Positions 46,413 through 55,601 of a DNA stretch of 64,000 nt are shown here, piece by piece. The DNA is taken from positions 1,550,001 through 1,614,000 of the forward strand of contig CP030885.1 of assembly GCA_006969625.1 (NCBI GenBank). Reading direction: 5' to 3'. Made by a program: the position numbers and the translations under genes. The stretch's first letter is position 1, and each line of letters begins with the position of its first letter. Below the pieces are notes generated by a model. It saw nothing but the letters and a program-made list of their open reading frames with translations, made no database searches and had not been told where the DNA came from. This DNA is from Rhodospirillaceae bacterium (GTDB taxonomy: Bacteria; Pseudomonadota; Alphaproteobacteria; Kiloniellales; DSM-21159).

Positions 46413-47186
46413 ATGTTCAAGACGCTCCGCGAGGACATCGATGCCACCATGGCGCGAGACCCGGCCGCCAAGTCGCGGCTGGAGGTCGCGCTTTGCTATC
46501 CCGGCTTCCAGGCTCTGCTGGTCTACCGGCTGTCGAATGCCCTCTGGCGCCGCCGCTGGTATCTCCTGGGGCGGTGGATCTCGCAGGTCGGACGCACGCT
46601 CACCGGGATTGAGATCCATCCCGGCGCAACCATCGGCCGGCGCTTTTTCATCGACCATGGCATGGGCGTGGTGGTCGGCGAGACGGCCGAGATCGGCGAC
46701 GATGTGACGCTCTACCACGACGTCACGCTGGGCGGCGTCGCGCCTTCGGTGGACAGCGACAAGCAGCGCAATCAGAAGCGGCACCCGACCCTGCGCGACG
46801 GCGTGATCGTCGGCTCGGGCGCGCAGGTGCTGGGCCCGATCACGGTGGGCCGCTGCGCGCGCGTGGGTGCCAATGCGGTGGTCACCAAGGACGTTCCGGA
46901 AGGCGCGACCGTCGTCGGGGTGCCGGGCAAGGTGGTCGGAGAGAAGCCGGCCGAGGCTCCGGCCGAGCCCCGCTTCGTCGCTTACGGCACGCCGACCGGC
47001 GACATTCCCGATCCGGTGGCCCGGGCTCTCGACGGTTTGCTGAGCGAGGTGCACGGGCTGCGTACGCGGGTGCGCGAGTTGGAATCCCGACTCGCGGCCT
47101 CCGCCGAGGACAGCGCGTCCGGCGGCGCGCCGACGCGCGAGAACGGCGACGACACTCAGGCCGGCGATGCAAAGAGGACATGCTGA
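46413..47186 (+). CDS. cysE: Serine O-acetyltransferase
   Basis: 257 residues. The short N-terminal helical part ([40 protein letters not shown]) leads to a left-handed beta helix with hexapeptide repeats ([44 protein letters not shown]). The GVPGKVV near 172 ends the core. A tail of about 75 residues contains a predicted coiled coil ([18 protein letters not shown]). It makes O-acetylserine from serine and acetyl-CoA for cysteine synthesis. It precedes iscR and two cysteine desulfurases, linking cysteine supply to sulfur mobilisation. Confidence 0.95.
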   Translation: MFKTLREDIDATMARDPAAKSRLEVALCYPGFQALLVYRLSNALWRRRWYLLGRWISQVGRTLTGIEIHPGATIGRRFFIDHGMGVVVGETAEIGDDVTLYHDVTLGGVAPSVDSDKQRNQKRHPTLRDGVIVGSGAQVLGPITVGRCARVGANAVVTKDVPEGATVVGVPGKVVGEKPAEAPAEPRFVAYGTPTGDIPDPVARALDGLLSEVHGLRTRVRELESRLAASAEDSASGGAPTRENGDDTQAGDAKRTC

Positions 47187-47252
47187 GGCGCGTTGGCGCC
47201 TGAACGAACCGGCCGCGCGACGGCCGGCCGCAGTCAGGAGGGAAGCTGGGAA

Positions 47253-47726
47253 ATGAAGCTCTCGACCAAGGGACGCTATGCCGTCATGGCGATGTGCGAC
47301 TTGGCCGCCAATGGCAGGGGGCGTCCGGTCTCCCTGGCCGACATCGCCGAGCGCCAGGAGATCTCGCTGTCGTATCTGGAGCAGCTTTTCGCCAAGCTGC
47401 GGCGGGGCGGCATCGTCAAGTCGGTGCGCGGACCGGGCGGCGGTTATCTGCTGGCGCGCGAGGCGGACGACACGCGCATTTCGGACATCATTCTGGCGGT
47501 TGACGAGCCGATTCGGGCGACTCGCTGCATGCCGGGCCAGCCCTTCGGCTGCCGCTCGAACCAGACGCGCTGCATGACTCACGACCTCTGGGAGGAGCTG
47601 GGCAACCAGATCTATCTCTACCTGTCGTCGGTGACGGTCGGCGACGTGGTCGGGCGCCGGGTGCTCGGCACCAGCGGGCTGGTCGAACCGGCGCAGGACT
47701 ACGAGCCGCCCGTCGCCGCCCAATAG
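47253..47726 (+). CDS. iscR: Rrf2-family iron-sulfur regulator IscR
   Basis: 157 residues from ATG 47253, with a CAGGAGGG Shine-Dalgarno upstream. The N-terminal winged helix (MKLSTKGRYAVMAMCDLA, LSYLEQLFAKLRRGGIVKSVRGPGGGYLLAR) is followed by the cluster-binding cysteines C92, C100 and C107 in RCMPGQPFGCRSNQTRCMTH, with H110 as a likely fourth ligand. The Cys spacing is slightly wider than in E. coli IscR. It senses Fe-S status through a [2Fe-2S] cluster and regulates the downstream genes. Confidence 0.94.
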   Translation: MKLSTKGRYAVMAMCDLAANGRGRPVSLADIAERQEISLSYLEQLFAKLRRGGIVKSVRGPGGGYLLAREADDTRISDIILAVDEPIRATRCMPGQPFGCRSNQTRCMTHDLWEELGNQIYLYLSSVTVGDVVGRRVLGTSGLVEPAQDYEPPVAAQ

Positions 47727-47753
47727 CGCCAGGGGAGCGACATTCGCGAAGCC

Positions 47754-48863
47754 ATGAGCGCGCCGGTCTACCTCGACTACAACGCCACGGCCCCGCTGCG
47801 CCCAGAGGCACTCGCCGCGATGACGGCCGCCCTCGGTGAGGTGGGCAACGCCTCCTCGGTGCACGGCTTCGGCCGGCGTGCTCGGCGGCTCGTCGAGGAT
47901 GCGCGCGAGCGGGTCGCGGTGCTGGCCGGTGCGCGGGCCGAACAGGTGGTCTTCACCGCTGGCGGCACCGAGGCCAACAATCTGGCGCTGGTCGGCAGCG
48001 GGCGCCGGCGCCTGCTGATCTCGGCCGGCGAGCACGACTCGGTGCTGCAAGCCGCTGCGCAGGCCGAGCGCATCCCGCTGCGCCGTGACGGCCGGATCTC
48101 CTTGGCCAAGCTGGCCGACCTGCTGGCCGCCACTCCGGAGCCGGCGCTCGTGTCCCTACAGCTTGCCAACAACGAGACCGGTGTCGTCCAGCCGGTCGCC
48201 GAGGCGGCGGCCCTGGCGCGGGAGTTCGGAGTCCTAGTGCATTGCGACGCGGTGCAGGCGGCGGGCAAGATCCCCGTCGACTTCGCCCTGCTGGGTGTCG
48301 ATCTGATGAGCTTGTCGGCCCATAAGCTCGGCGGTCCCCAGGGCGTCGGCGCCTTGCTGGTCGCCGACGACGTCGCGCTGACGCCCGTGCTGCGCGGCGG
48401 CGGACAGGAACGCGGACGCCGCGCCGGCACCGAGAACGTCGCGGCGATCGCCGGGTTCGGCGCCGCCGCCCAGGCCGCTCGCGAAGGGATCGGAACGTTG
48501 GCCGCTTGGCGCGACCGCTTCGAAGCCGAGTTGCTGGCCTGTGCGCCGCAGGCCGAGATTCTGGGGCGGGCGGCGCCGCGTTTGCCCAACACCACCTGCG
48601 TGGCGCTGCCGGGACTGTCAGCGGAAACCCAGTTGATGGCCCTCGACCTGGCCGGGGTCGCCGTCTCTTCCGGCTCTGCCTGCTCTTCCGGCAAGGTCGC
48701 CCCGTCGCACGTCCTGGCGGCGATGGGCGCGCCGGCGTCGGTGAGCGGCTCGGCGCTGCGCGTGTCGAGCGGCTGGGACAGCCGGCCGCAGGACTACGCG
48801 CGCTTCCTCGAGGCCTGGGCGCCCCTGGCGGCGCGGGCGGCAAACGGGGAGGCGGTGGCATGA
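47754..48863 (+). CDS. Cysteine desulfurase, NifS/IscS-like (first of two)
   Basis: 369 residues. It begins MSAPVYLDYNATAPLRPEALAAM; the PLP-Lys is in LSAHKLGGPQGVGALL and the catalytic Cys is in SSGSACSSGKVAPSHVL. It removes sulfur from cysteine as an enzyme persulfide. Its sequence is clearly different from the next gene, so this is an old duplication rather than a recent copy. Its TGA overlaps the ATG of that gene by 4 nt. Confidence 0.93.
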   Translation: MSAPVYLDYNATAPLRPEALAAMTAALGEVGNASSVHGFGRRARRLVEDARERVAVLAGARAEQVVFTAGGTEANNLALVGSGRRRLLISAGEHDSVLQAAAQAERIPLRRDGRISLAKLADLLAATPEPALVSLQLANNETGVVQPVAEAAALAREFGVLVHCDAVQAAGKIPVDFALLGVDLMSLSAHKLGGPQGVGALLVADDVALTPVLRGGGQERGRRAGTENVAAIAGFGAAAQAAREGIGTLAAWRDRFEAELLACAPQAEILGRAAPRLPNTTCVALPGLSAETQLMALDLAGVAVSSGSACSSGKVAPSHVLAAMGAPASVSGSALRVSSGWDSRPQDYARFLEAWAPLAARAANGEAVA

Positions 48864-50053
48864 CGCAGGCCGGCCGCAACAGCCGCCCGACCGCGATCTA
48901 TCTCGACTACCAGGCGACGACGCCGACCGACCCGCGGGTGGTCGAAGCCATGCTGCCCTGGTTCGGCGAGCGCTTCGGCAATCCGCACAGCGAGTCGCAC
49001 GCCTACGGCTGGGACGCCGAGGAGGCGGTGGAACGCGCGCGCGGCGAGGTGGCCGCCATCTTGAACGCCGATCCGCGCGAGGTCGTTTTCACCTCGGGTG
49101 CGACGGAATCCAACAACATCGCGATCAAGGGCGCCGCACGCTTCCGCAAGCGCCACGAAGGCCGCGACCGCGTGGTGACGCTGGCGAGCGAGCACAAATG
49201 CGCCCTGGAGTCCGTACGCGCCCTGGAGCGCGAGGGCTTCGAGATCGCGGTCCTGCCTGTGCGTACGGACGGCCTTGTCGACCTGGAGGTTCTGCGGGCG
49301 GCGCTCGACGTGCGCACCGCACTGGTCTCCGTTATGGCGGCGAACAACGAGATCGGCACCATACAGCCGATGGCCCAGGTTGCCGAGGCGGTCCATGCGG
49401 TCGGTGCCTGGCTGCACGTCGATGCGGCGCAGGCCGTCGGCAAGATCCCCATCGACGTGCGGGCTCAGGGTATCGACCTTTTGAGCGTGTCCGGCCATAA
49501 GCTGTACGGTCCGAAGGGCATCGGTGCCCTGTACGTACGCCGCAGACCGCGCGTACGCCTGGAGCCGTTGTTCGATGGCGGCGGTCAGGAGCGGGGCCTG
49601 CGCAGCGGCACCCTGCCGACGCCGCTGTGCGTCGGGCTCAGCGAAGCATGCCGCATCGCGTCGGCTGAGATGCGGGCCGAGGCGGCGCGGCTCGAGCATC
49701 TCGGCGAGCGCTTCCTCGGGCTGCTGGAAGAACGGCTCGGGCCGGTCCCGGTCAACGGCAGCCGCACCGCAAGGGTGCCCGGCAACCTCAACCTGCGCTT
49801 TGCCGGCGCACCAGCGGAAGAGGTGATGGCGGCGGCGCCGGAGCTTGCGGTCTCGACCGGCAGCGCCTGCAGCTCGGCCAAGGTCGAGCCCTCCTACGTC
49901 CTGTGCGCCATCGGTCTGTCGGAGGAGGAGGCCGCCTGCAGCCTGCGGGTCGGCTTCGGGCGCATGACCGGCGCGGACGAGGTCGAGCGGGCCGCCGGGC
50001 TGCTGGCCGATGCGGTCGAGCGGGTGCGGGCCCGGGCGGCCGCCGCCGAGTAG
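48860..50053 (+). CDS. iscS: Cysteine desulfurase IscS
   Basis: 397 residues from ATG 48860. [24 protein letters not shown] is the typical IscS start, the PLP-Lys is in [17 protein letters not shown] and the catalytic Cys is in [18 protein letters not shown]. It is the sulfur donor for Fe-S clusters and tRNA thiolation, including by MnmA, whose gene lies about 3 kb downstream. It is coupled to the preceding paralogue by ATGA. The scaffold genes (iscU, or sufBCD) are not in the window. Confidence 0.95.
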   Translation: MTQAGRNSRPTAIYLDYQATTPTDPRVVEAMLPWFGERFGNPHSESHAYGWDAEEAVERARGEVAAILNADPREVVFTSGATESNNIAIKGAARFRKRHEGRDRVVTLASEHKCALESVRALEREGFEIAVLPVRTDGLVDLEVLRAALDVRTALVSVMAANNEIGTIQPMAQVAEAVHAVGAWLHVDAAQAVGKIPIDVRAQGIDLLSVSGHKLYGPKGIGALYVRRRPRVRLEPLFDGGGQERGLRSGTLPTPLCVGLSEACRIASAEMRAEAARLEHLGERFLGLLEERLGPVPVNGSRTARVPGNLNLRFAGAPAEEVMAAAPELAVSTGSACSSAKVEPSYVLCAIGLSEEEAACSLRVGFGRMTGADEVERAAGLLADAVERVRARAAAAE

Positions 50054-50178
50054 TGCCGGGGCCGCGCTTTCCTGGCGACCGCGATCTGGCAAATGACCGC
50101 CGGCTTCGCTACATCGGACCCGCCCCGGTCCGCACGGGCGATGCGCGTGCCGTGTCCATCCGCCAAGAAGGGTTACAG

Positions 50179-50511
50179 ATGCCGAAGATGACGTTCATCC
50201 AACGCGACGGCTCGGAGATGACGGTCGAAGCGCCGTCCGGGCTTTCGGTGCTGGAGATCGCGCACCGCAACGACATCGATATCGAAGGCGCTTGCGAAGG
50301 TTCGCTCGCCTGCTCGACCTGCCATGTGATCGTCGAGAAGACCTGGTACGAGCGCCTCGATGAGGCCAGCGAGGACGAGGAGGATATGCTGGACCTGGCC
50401 TTCGGCTTGACCAAGACCTCGCGCCTGGGCTGCCAGATCATCCTGACCGAGGAGTTGGACGGTCTGACGGTCAGGCTGCCGACCGAGACCCGCAACATGC
50501 TGCTGGAATAG
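50179..50511 (+). CDS. fdx: [2Fe-2S] ferredoxin, adrenodoxin/Isc type
   Basis: 110 residues. The four cluster ligands are C39, C45 and C48 in [16 protein letters not shown] and C85 in SRLGCQIIL, the CX5CX2C...C spacing of Isc-type ferredoxins. It supplies electrons for Fe-S cluster assembly. ATG 50179 gives [21 protein letters not shown]. It follows iscS after 125 nt. Confidence 0.95.
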   Translation: MPKMTFIQRDGSEMTVEAPSGLSVLEIAHRNDIDIEGACEGSLACSTCHVIVEKTWYERLDEASEDEEDMLDLAFGLTKTSRLGCQIILTEELDGLTVRLPTETRNMLLE

Positions 50512-50523
50512 GCCGGCGCGCCG

Positions 50524-51222
50524 ATGCCGGACAGCGTCTACGAGGCCCTGAAGGGCGGCGCGCCCGAAGCTTGGCGCGGCTACGTCGCACATCCCTTCGT
50601 GCGCGCGCTGGCGGACGGTAGCCTGCCGGAAGCCTGTTTCCGTCACTACCTGGGGCAGGACTATCTGTTCCTGCTGCACTACAGCCGAGCCTGGGCGCTG
50701 GCTGTGGTGAAGTCCACAGAGGTGGAGGACCTGCGCCAGGCGGCGGCAGCCGTCGACTTGCTGCTCAACCACGAGTTGGACCTGCACGTGAAGTATTGCG
50801 CCGGCTGGGGGCTCGGTGAGCAGGACCTCAAGGCGCTGCCCGAGGCTGACGCCAACCGGCTCTACACGCGCTTCGTCATGGATGCGGGGCTGACGGGCGA
50901 TCTCCTCGACCTGCTGGTGGCGCTGATCCCCTGCAGCCTGGGCTATGCCGAGATCGGCCGGCGGCTGCTGGCGGACCCGGCGACCCGGCTGGACGGCAAT
51001 CCCTATCGCGACTGGATCGAGATGTACGGCGGCGCCGAGTTCCAGGACGGCGCGGAGATGTCCCGCCGGCAGCTCGAGCGCGTCGCCGCAGGCCGGGGAC
51101 TGGTCGGCGATCTCGCCGGCAACCCGCGCTGGCCCCAGTTGCTCGGCCTGTTCGAGACGGCCTGCTGCCTGGAGATCGGCTTCTGGGATATGGGGCTCTC
51201 GGCGGCCGAGGCGGCGGGGTAG
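50524..51222 (+). CDS. tenA: TenA-family thiaminase II
   Basis: 232 residues, a full-length TenA four-helix bundle. The catalytic Cys is present in LLVALIPCSLGYAEIGRRLL, so this belongs to the TenA_C rather than the Cys-less TenA_E subgroup. The late Glu motif is FETACCLEIGFWDMG. It hydrolyses aminomethyl-pyrimidine breakdown products so that the pyrimidine of thiamine can be reused. It starts 12 nt after fdx, possibly as part of the same transcript. Confidence 0.92.
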   Translation: MPDSVYEALKGGAPEAWRGYVAHPFVRALADGSLPEACFRHYLGQDYLFLLHYSRAWALAVVKSTEVEDLRQAAAAVDLLLNHELDLHVKYCAGWGLGEQDLKALPEADANRLYTRFVMDAGLTGDLLDLLVALIPCSLGYAEIGRRLLADPATRLDGNPYRDWIEMYGGAEFQDGAEMSRRQLERVAAGRGLVGDLAGNPRWPQLLGLFETACCLEIGFWDMGLSAAEAAG

Positions 51223-51293
51223 GCGGCGGGGTAGGCGGCCGTGGACATGCGAGGCGATGTGCCCGCCGCTGTCGCGGCAGCGGAGTGCAGCCG

Positions 51294-52586
51294 ATGGCGC
51301 CGGACGGCGAGGTAGCCCCGGCGGCCCGCAACCTCGGGCAGCGCTCCCTGCTTTGGCGTCCGCCGCTGGCCGGGCTCTGGCTGCGCCCGTGGTACGACCG
51401 GCTGGCGACCTGGGGCGTGGCGCGCCTGCACTTGCCGATGTCGCGGGCCTGGGCCGCCGCCGACGCCGAGACAGGCGCGGCGGCCGAAGCCTTGGCGGCG
51501 GCCGAGGCGGCTTGGCTGGACGGCTTCTTTGCGCCGGTTCCGCCGCCGAACGATGTCTTGACGCACCTGGACGCGACGCGGCGTCGCTGCGCGGCGCGCT
51601 GGATGTGGCGGCGTTTGCGGCACCCGGCGGCAGCGGTGTCCGGCCCGCCCGCCGACTTCGCGATCGCCGGGCCTGTGGAGGCCGAAGCCGCGCACGCGGC
51701 GCGGCGCGACGGGCTGCGTGCAGCCTACCCGCCGGCGCAGGCGACGGTGGAGATCGGTCATCCCTTGACCGCCAGCGACCGCACGCGCCGCTGGCTGCGC
51801 TTTAGCGCGGCCGACGGCGGGACTGCCTGGGCACGGCTCGACCGTCCGCACGCGCCGCCGCGCGGCACGCTGATCGGCTTGCACGGCATCTGCATCGAAG
51901 AGGACTTCTGGCCGCCGGTGCCGGACTACACGGCGCAGGCCCTGGCGAGCGGCTGGCAGGTGCTGCGCCCGGAGGCGCCCTGGCACGGGCGGCGGCGCCG
52001 GGCGGGCACATATGGCGGCGAGCCGCTGATTGGCGGCGGTCCGAAGGCGTTTCTCGACTTCTTCGCGCTGGCGGTCCCGGAGTTGGCGGTCTGGACCCGC
52101 TGGGCGCGGACGCACGGCCCAGTGGCCTGGTCGGGCTTCTCGCTGGGCGCGCTCACGGCGCAGCTCGCCGCCGAGGCCGCGTCGCACTGGTCGGCGGAGC
52201 TGCGCCCGGACGGGCTGTTGCTGGTCGCTACCGCGGGACATCTGGCGCAGGCCGCGCTCGACGGCAGCCTCGGCCGGATGCTGGGGCTGCGCCGCCGCTT
52301 GACGGCGGCCGGCTGGACCGAGACGGAGCTGGCGCGCTGGGCGCCGCTGCTCGATCCGGCGGGGCCCTGTCCACTGCCGGCCGAGCGCATCCAAGTGGTG
52401 CTCGGCAGCCGCGACGAGTTGCTGCCCTTCGCGCAGGGGGCCGCCCTGGTGCGTCGTTGGGATCTGCCGCCCGCGCAGGTCACGGTGCGGCGGCAGGGCC
52501 ACTTCTCCGTTTCGCTCGGCCTGCTCGCCCAGCCGCAGCCCCTGATCGCTCTGTTACTCGGGTTGCCAAGAGAACCCTCAGCTTAG
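51294..52586 (+). CDS. Alpha/beta hydrolase family protein
   Basis: 430 residues from ATG 51294, with GGAG about 8 nt upstream; a GTG at 51285 is an alternative. The N-terminal 170 residues are helical and unfamiliar. The hydrolase core begins at RGTLIGLHGICIEEDFW and has its nucleophile Ser in WSGFSLGALTAQLAAE, an acid in GSRDELLPF and the His near RRQGHFSVSLG. The family is not one I can name, and the substrate is unknown. Confidence 0.8.
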   Translation: MAPDGEVAPAARNLGQRSLLWRPPLAGLWLRPWYDRLATWGVARLHLPMSRAWAAADAETGAAAEALAAAEAAWLDGFFAPVPPPNDVLTHLDATRRRCAARWMWRRLRHPAAAVSGPPADFAIAGPVEAEAAHAARRDGLRAAYPPAQATVEIGHPLTASDRTRRWLRFSAADGGTAWARLDRPHAPPRGTLIGLHGICIEEDFWPPVPDYTAQALASGWQVLRPEAPWHGRRRRAGTYGGEPLIGGGPKAFLDFFALAVPELAVWTRWARTHGPVAWSGFSLGALTAQLAAEAASHWSAELRPDGLLLVATAGHLAQAALDGSLGRMLGLRRRLTAAGWTETELARWAPLLDPAGPCPLPAERIQVVLGSRDELLPFAQGAALVRRWDLPPAQVTVRRQGHFSVSLGLLAQPQPLIALLLGLPREPSA

Positions 52587-52825
52587 CCTCCTATTCGGGG
52601 CGAGCGGATCCATCCCAGGCCACTGCAGAATCCACACTCCTCACTATCTCTTCGGCCCGTACAAGCGCAGCGATCACACTCAGCCCAGTTACCGAAGTCA
52701 GGCACGTATACGCCTCTGCAGCGACGGTTTATGCAGTGCTGGTTCGTGTAAACACCTGGAGGCGGTGGCTGTCGGCAATGTGTGCAGATCGCGGTCGGCC
52801 GCCTTTTCCTACTTGACATTTTCAT
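52583..52825 (-). CDS. Small zinc-ribbon-like protein with several CxxC motifs
   Basis: 80 residues, not one I recognise as a named family. Cysteines are arranged as CTHC, a C-x4-C in [15 protein letters not shown] and CGFCSGLGW. The last two resemble halves of the DnaJ CxxCxGxG zinc finger. The N-terminus is basic ([13 protein letters not shown]). The coding sequence has lower GC than its neighbours and lies beside an AT-rich pocket (52800-52880), suggesting transfer. No good Shine-Dalgarno is seen, but a short hairpin with a TTCG loop sits at 52831-52844 just upstream. It overlaps the end of the convergent hydrolase gene by 4 nt. Confidence 0.6.
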   Translation of the reverse strand: MKMSSRKRRPTAICTHCRQPPPPGVYTNQHCINRRCRGVYVPDFGNWAECDRCACTGRRDSEECGFCSGLGWIRSPRIGG

Positions 52826-52946
52826 CAGTCCGCTTTTCGAAGCGAAACAAAAATTTTGTGATAGAGAGTATGTTTACTGCATAAGATGTCGCGCCCTAAG
52901 CGCAGTGTTTCCCGGTATTGCGCTGCGGCTTACGGCGAGTATACTG

Positions 52947-54146
52947 ATGGATATGTCTAGTGTCTCATTAAATCCCGCTGCCTCCTCTTCCTCGCTTCCC
53001 GGCCTCGCCAAGGCCCCGCGCGACACGCGGGTCGTCGTCGCCATGTCCGGCGGCGTCGACTCCTCCGTGACCGCGGCGCTGATGGCCGAGCGCGGCTACG
53101 AGGTGATCGGCATCACCCTGCAGCTCTACGACCATGGCCAGGCCGTCGGGAAGACGGGCGCTTGTTGCGCCGGCCAGGACATCTACGACGCGCGCCGCGT
53201 CGCCGATCGGCTGGGCATCGCCCACTACGTGCTGGACTACGAGAGCCGCTTCCGCGACTCGGTGATCGAGGACTTCGCCGACAGCTACCTGCGCGGCGAG
53301 ACGCCGATTCCCTGTGTGCGCTGCAACCAGACGGTCAAGTTCCGCGACCTGCTGGCCACCGCCCGCGAGCTGGGAGCCGACGCCCTGGCCACCGGCCATT
53401 ACGTGCAGCGTCTGGAGGGTGCCGAGGGGCCGGAGCTGCACCGCGCGGTCGAGACCGCGCGGGACCAGAGCTATTTCCTGTTCGCCACCACGCGCGCCCA
53501 GCTCGCCTTCCTGCAGTTCCCGCTCGGCGGCCTGCCGAAGGCACAGACCCGCGCCGAGGCCGAGCGCCTGGGCCTGGCGGTGGCCGACAAGCCGGACAGC
53601 CAGGACATCTGCTTCGTGCCCAGCGGCGGCTATGCCCGCGTCGTCGAGAAGCTGCGCCCCGGCGCCGCCGAGCCGGGGGAGATCGTCGATCTGCAGGGGC
53701 GCGTGCTCGGCCGCCACGAGGGGGTCATCGGCTTCACCGTCGGCCAGCGCCGCGGCCTCGGTATCGGCGGCACCGCGGACCCGCTCTACGTGGTTCGGCT
53801 GGAGCCGCAGGCGCGGCGCGTCGTCGTCGGGCCGAAGGCGGCGCTGGGGCGCGATCTCGTCCATGTGCGTGAACTCAATTGGCTTGGCGCGCCGCCGCCG
53901 GAGGCAGGCAAGCCGGTCGAGGTCAAGCTGCGCTCCGCCCAGGCGCCGGTCGCTGGCCGGGTCTTCGCCGACGGGCAGGGCGGGGCCGAGATTCGCCTGG
54001 ACGCTCCGCAGTCCGGCGTGGCGCCCGGGCAGGCTGCGGTCTGCTACGCCGGTAGCCGCGTGCTCGGCGGCGGCTGGATCGCCGCGGCGGAGCTGTCCGA
54101 GCTGCCGGCCTCGGATGCGGCGGGCATGACCGCGGCAAGCGCGTAG
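52947..54146 (+). CDS. mnmA: tRNA-specific 2-thiouridylase
   Basis: 399 residues from ATG 52947, with a second ATG two codons later. The PP-loop [13 protein letters not shown] is near the start, the first catalytic Cys is in [18 protein letters not shown] and the second is in [12 protein letters not shown]. The [10 protein letters not shown] segment marks the C-terminal domain. It thiolates U34 of Lys, Glu and Gln tRNAs with sulfur relayed from IscS. An unusual Ser-rich lead of about 20 residues precedes the conserved part. A weak promoter (TTGTGA...CATAAG) is visible at about 52855-52885. Confidence 0.94.
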   Translation: MDMSSVSLNPAASSSSLPGLAKAPRDTRVVVAMSGGVDSSVTAALMAERGYEVIGITLQLYDHGQAVGKTGACCAGQDIYDARRVADRLGIAHYVLDYESRFRDSVIEDFADSYLRGETPIPCVRCNQTVKFRDLLATARELGADALATGHYVQRLEGAEGPELHRAVETARDQSYFLFATTRAQLAFLQFPLGGLPKAQTRAEAERLGLAVADKPDSQDICFVPSGGYARVVEKLRPGAAEPGEIVDLQGRVLGRHEGVIGFTVGQRRGLGIGGTADPLYVVRLEPQARRVVVGPKAALGRDLVHVRELNWLGAPPPEAGKPVEVKLRSAQAPVAGRVFADGQGGAEIRLDAPQSGVAPGQAAVCYAGSRVLGGGWIAAAELSELPASDAAGMTAASA

Positions 54147-54161
54147 AGCCTGGGGCCGTCG

Positions 54162-54389
54162 CTAGAAGGGCGCGGCGCTCAATTCGATCAGCAGGTAAAG
54201 CAGGGCCGCGACGGCCGTGGCCAGCAGCACCACGGCGCCCCAAGCGGCCGGCGACAGCGGCGCGTCGCGCTCGAAGGCAGCCGCATGTTCGGCATGACGG
54301 TCGCGGCGCGACCCCCGGCGTCTGCGCGGGGCGGCGCGTGCGGCAGGCACCTCGCGGAGTGGACCCCCCGACTCCATCATGTGCGACAT
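54162..54389 (-). CDS. Small C-terminally anchored membrane protein of unknown function
   Basis: 75 residues. The N-terminal half is basic ([15 protein letters not shown]) and the C-terminus is one transmembrane helix (WGAVVLLATAVAALLYLLIEL). ATG 54389 and two ATGs just downstream are possible starts; none has a convincing Shine-Dalgarno. It is convergent with mnmA. I do not recognise a family, and the gene call rests on the helix and position only. Confidence 0.45.
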   Translation of the reverse strand: MSHMMESGGPLREVPAARAAPRRRRGSRRDRHAEHAAAFERDAPLSPAAWGAVVLLATAVAALLYLLIELSAAPF

Positions 54390-54544
54390 TCTGCTTACAT
54401 GCTTCGGAAGCTCAATTGCGAAGTTTCTCCAGCTCATGCCATTTCCGGTGGTAGGCCCGCACGCGTGTCGGGGGGATCGCACGGGCACGACCGCTTTGAC
54501 TCGTTGCGGCTTTCGCGCCGCGGTCGCTGGACGCCGACGTGCGC

Positions 54545-54574
54545 TTGACAGCCGGAAAGCCGCCCTCCTATATG
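54545..54574 (+). promoter_or_regulatory. Sigma-70 promoter for tRNA-Met
   Basis: TTGACA (54545-54550, preceded by C) is followed after 17 nt by CTATAT (54568-54573). This is the strong CTTGAC-N17-CTATAT form of alphaproteobacterial stable-RNA promoters. Transcription would start about 75 nt before the tRNA. Confidence 0.75.
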
Positions 54575-54654
54575 ACCGCCTCCGCAGGCCCTGCGACCGC
54601 ACGGTGATGCCCGTCGTCATCCTGTTGGCCGCACCGTCCGGGTCTACGCCTTCG

Positions 54655-54731
54655 GGCGGGGTAGCTCAGCTGGTTAGAGCAGCGGAATCATAATCCGCGT
54701 GTCGGGGGTTCAAGTCCCTCCCCCGCTACCA
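54655..54731 (+). tRNA. tRNA-Met (anticodon CAT)
   Basis: A 77-nt cloverleaf with encoded CCA. The acceptor stem is GGCGGGG (54655-54661) with CCCCGCT, then A and CCA. The D arm starts TAGCTCAGCTGG, the anticodon stem GCGGA/TCCGC encloses the loop ATCATAA, and the T loop is TTCAAGT. The sequence resembles elongator tRNA-Met rather than the tRNA-Ile2 that shares the CAT anticodon. Its 3' end borders recombinase debris, so it may be an integration site. Confidence 0.93.
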
Positions 54732-54930
54732 CCATAATCCCCCGACTCTCGGCCGCGGCCGGGTCGGGGGATTTCGCTTTGGCGAGCAGGGTCGCGAGGC
54801 GGCCGTGCAGCTCGACGTCGCAAGCCGCGGGCGACGGTCCCTGGCCGATGGCGTCGCCGGCGGTCGGCGTGACCACGATCTTCTCCGTCAGGTCGCGCAC
54901 GATCGAGACCGCCTCGGCCGAGCCGGGCGC
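54732..54930 (-). pseudogene. C-terminal fragment of a site-specific serine recombinase
   Basis: The minus-strand frame reads GSAEAVSIVRDLTEKIVVTPTAG...DVELHGRLATLLAKAK. This matches the C-terminal end of large serine recombinases, in which a RxLxxxIVxTP motif is followed by DxELHGxLAxLLALA. Nothing of the catalytic or DNA-binding domains is left; upstream it switches to IS3-derived sequence. The frame then runs on into the antisense of tRNA-Met (EGLEPPTRGL). It probably marks the edge of a decayed integrated element. Confidence 0.65.
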
Positions 54931-55093
54931 GCCGCCGGCGAGCGCTGAGGCCTTCCTGACGGTACAGCCGGTAAAGGCGCTTGTGGTTCATCTCGATGCC
55001 CTGGTGTTCGAGAAGGATGCCCAGCCGGCGATAGCCGAACCGCCTGCGGCCCCCGGCGAGTTCGCGAGAGATGCGCGCGCGCCTCCGGCGCAT
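54931..55093 (-). mobile_element. IS3-family transposase (OrfB) fragment
   Basis: The minus-strand frame gives GRRRFGYRRLGILLEHQGIEMNHKRLYRLYRQEGLSARRRR, the well-known start of IS3-type OrfB (RFGYRRI...NHKRVYRLYREEGLxVRRR). Only about 50 residues survive and the DDE catalytic domain is missing. No terminal inverted repeats are visible. The fragment abuts the recombinase remnant on one side and a GNAT gene on the other. Confidence 0.75.
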
Positions 55094-55105
55094 CGGGCAG
55101 TGCCA

Positions 55106-55555
55106 TCATGCGAACAAGAGCTTCAAGCGAGGCCCTACCTCCACGAATCCCTCACGCATGTAGAACGCCTTTGTCCGAGACCATTCCGGTTGCGCTGGCG
55201 CGCCAACCTCCAGGCGGGTCCAGCCTCGTTCATGAGCAATTCGCTTGGCAGCATCCAGGAGCATCGCAGCAACCCCGCGCGAACGCGAGGAAGGCACCAC
55301 GTAGAGTTCGGATATCTCACCGAATGCGCCATTGGCATATATGGCCGTGCACGCGTCGAGCGTTATAACGCCGACGGGAGCTTCGCCCTCGAAAGCGAGG
55401 ATTGCTGTGATCGCTCCATTGCGTAGAAGCCTTCTTGCCGTCTGGGCAACAGCGTTCCGGTCGCGGTCGATGCCAGGGGCGATCTCCATGAGAAGGCCCA
55501 TCACCATGTCACCGACGATCTCGGCGTCGTCCTCACGTGCCGTGCGAGTATGCAT
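55106..55555 (-). CDS. GNAT-family N-acetyltransferase
   Basis: 149 residues covering a full GNAT domain: MHTRTAREDDAEIVGDMVMGL, the core strands GVITLDACTAIYANGAFGEISELYV, and the acetyl-CoA loop VPSSRSRGVAAMLLDAA, then EVGAPAQPEWSRTKAFYMREGFVEVG. The acceptor substrate is unknown. It lies alone in the debris region next to the IS3 fragment, so it is probably part of the accessory island. Confidence 0.9.
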   Translation of the reverse strand: MHTRTAREDDAEIVGDMVMGLLMEIAPGIDRDRNAVAQTARRLLRNGAITAILAFEGEAPVGVITLDACTAIYANGAFGEISELYVVPSSRSRGVAAMLLDAAKRIAHERGWTRLEVGAPAQPEWSRTKAFYMREGFVEVGPRLKLLFA

Positions 55556-55601
55556 CTTGTCTCGCAGTGAATCCAGAACGTCTCAATTTCAACAACAAAT
55601 C

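Noticed and set aside
54655..54731. tRNA-Ile2 (CAT anticodon read as lysidine)
   Set aside because: The acceptor and T-arm sequence resembles elongator tRNA-Met of alphaproteobacteria rather than the tRNA-Ile2 pattern; the distinction is by memory and could be tested with a tRNA classifier.
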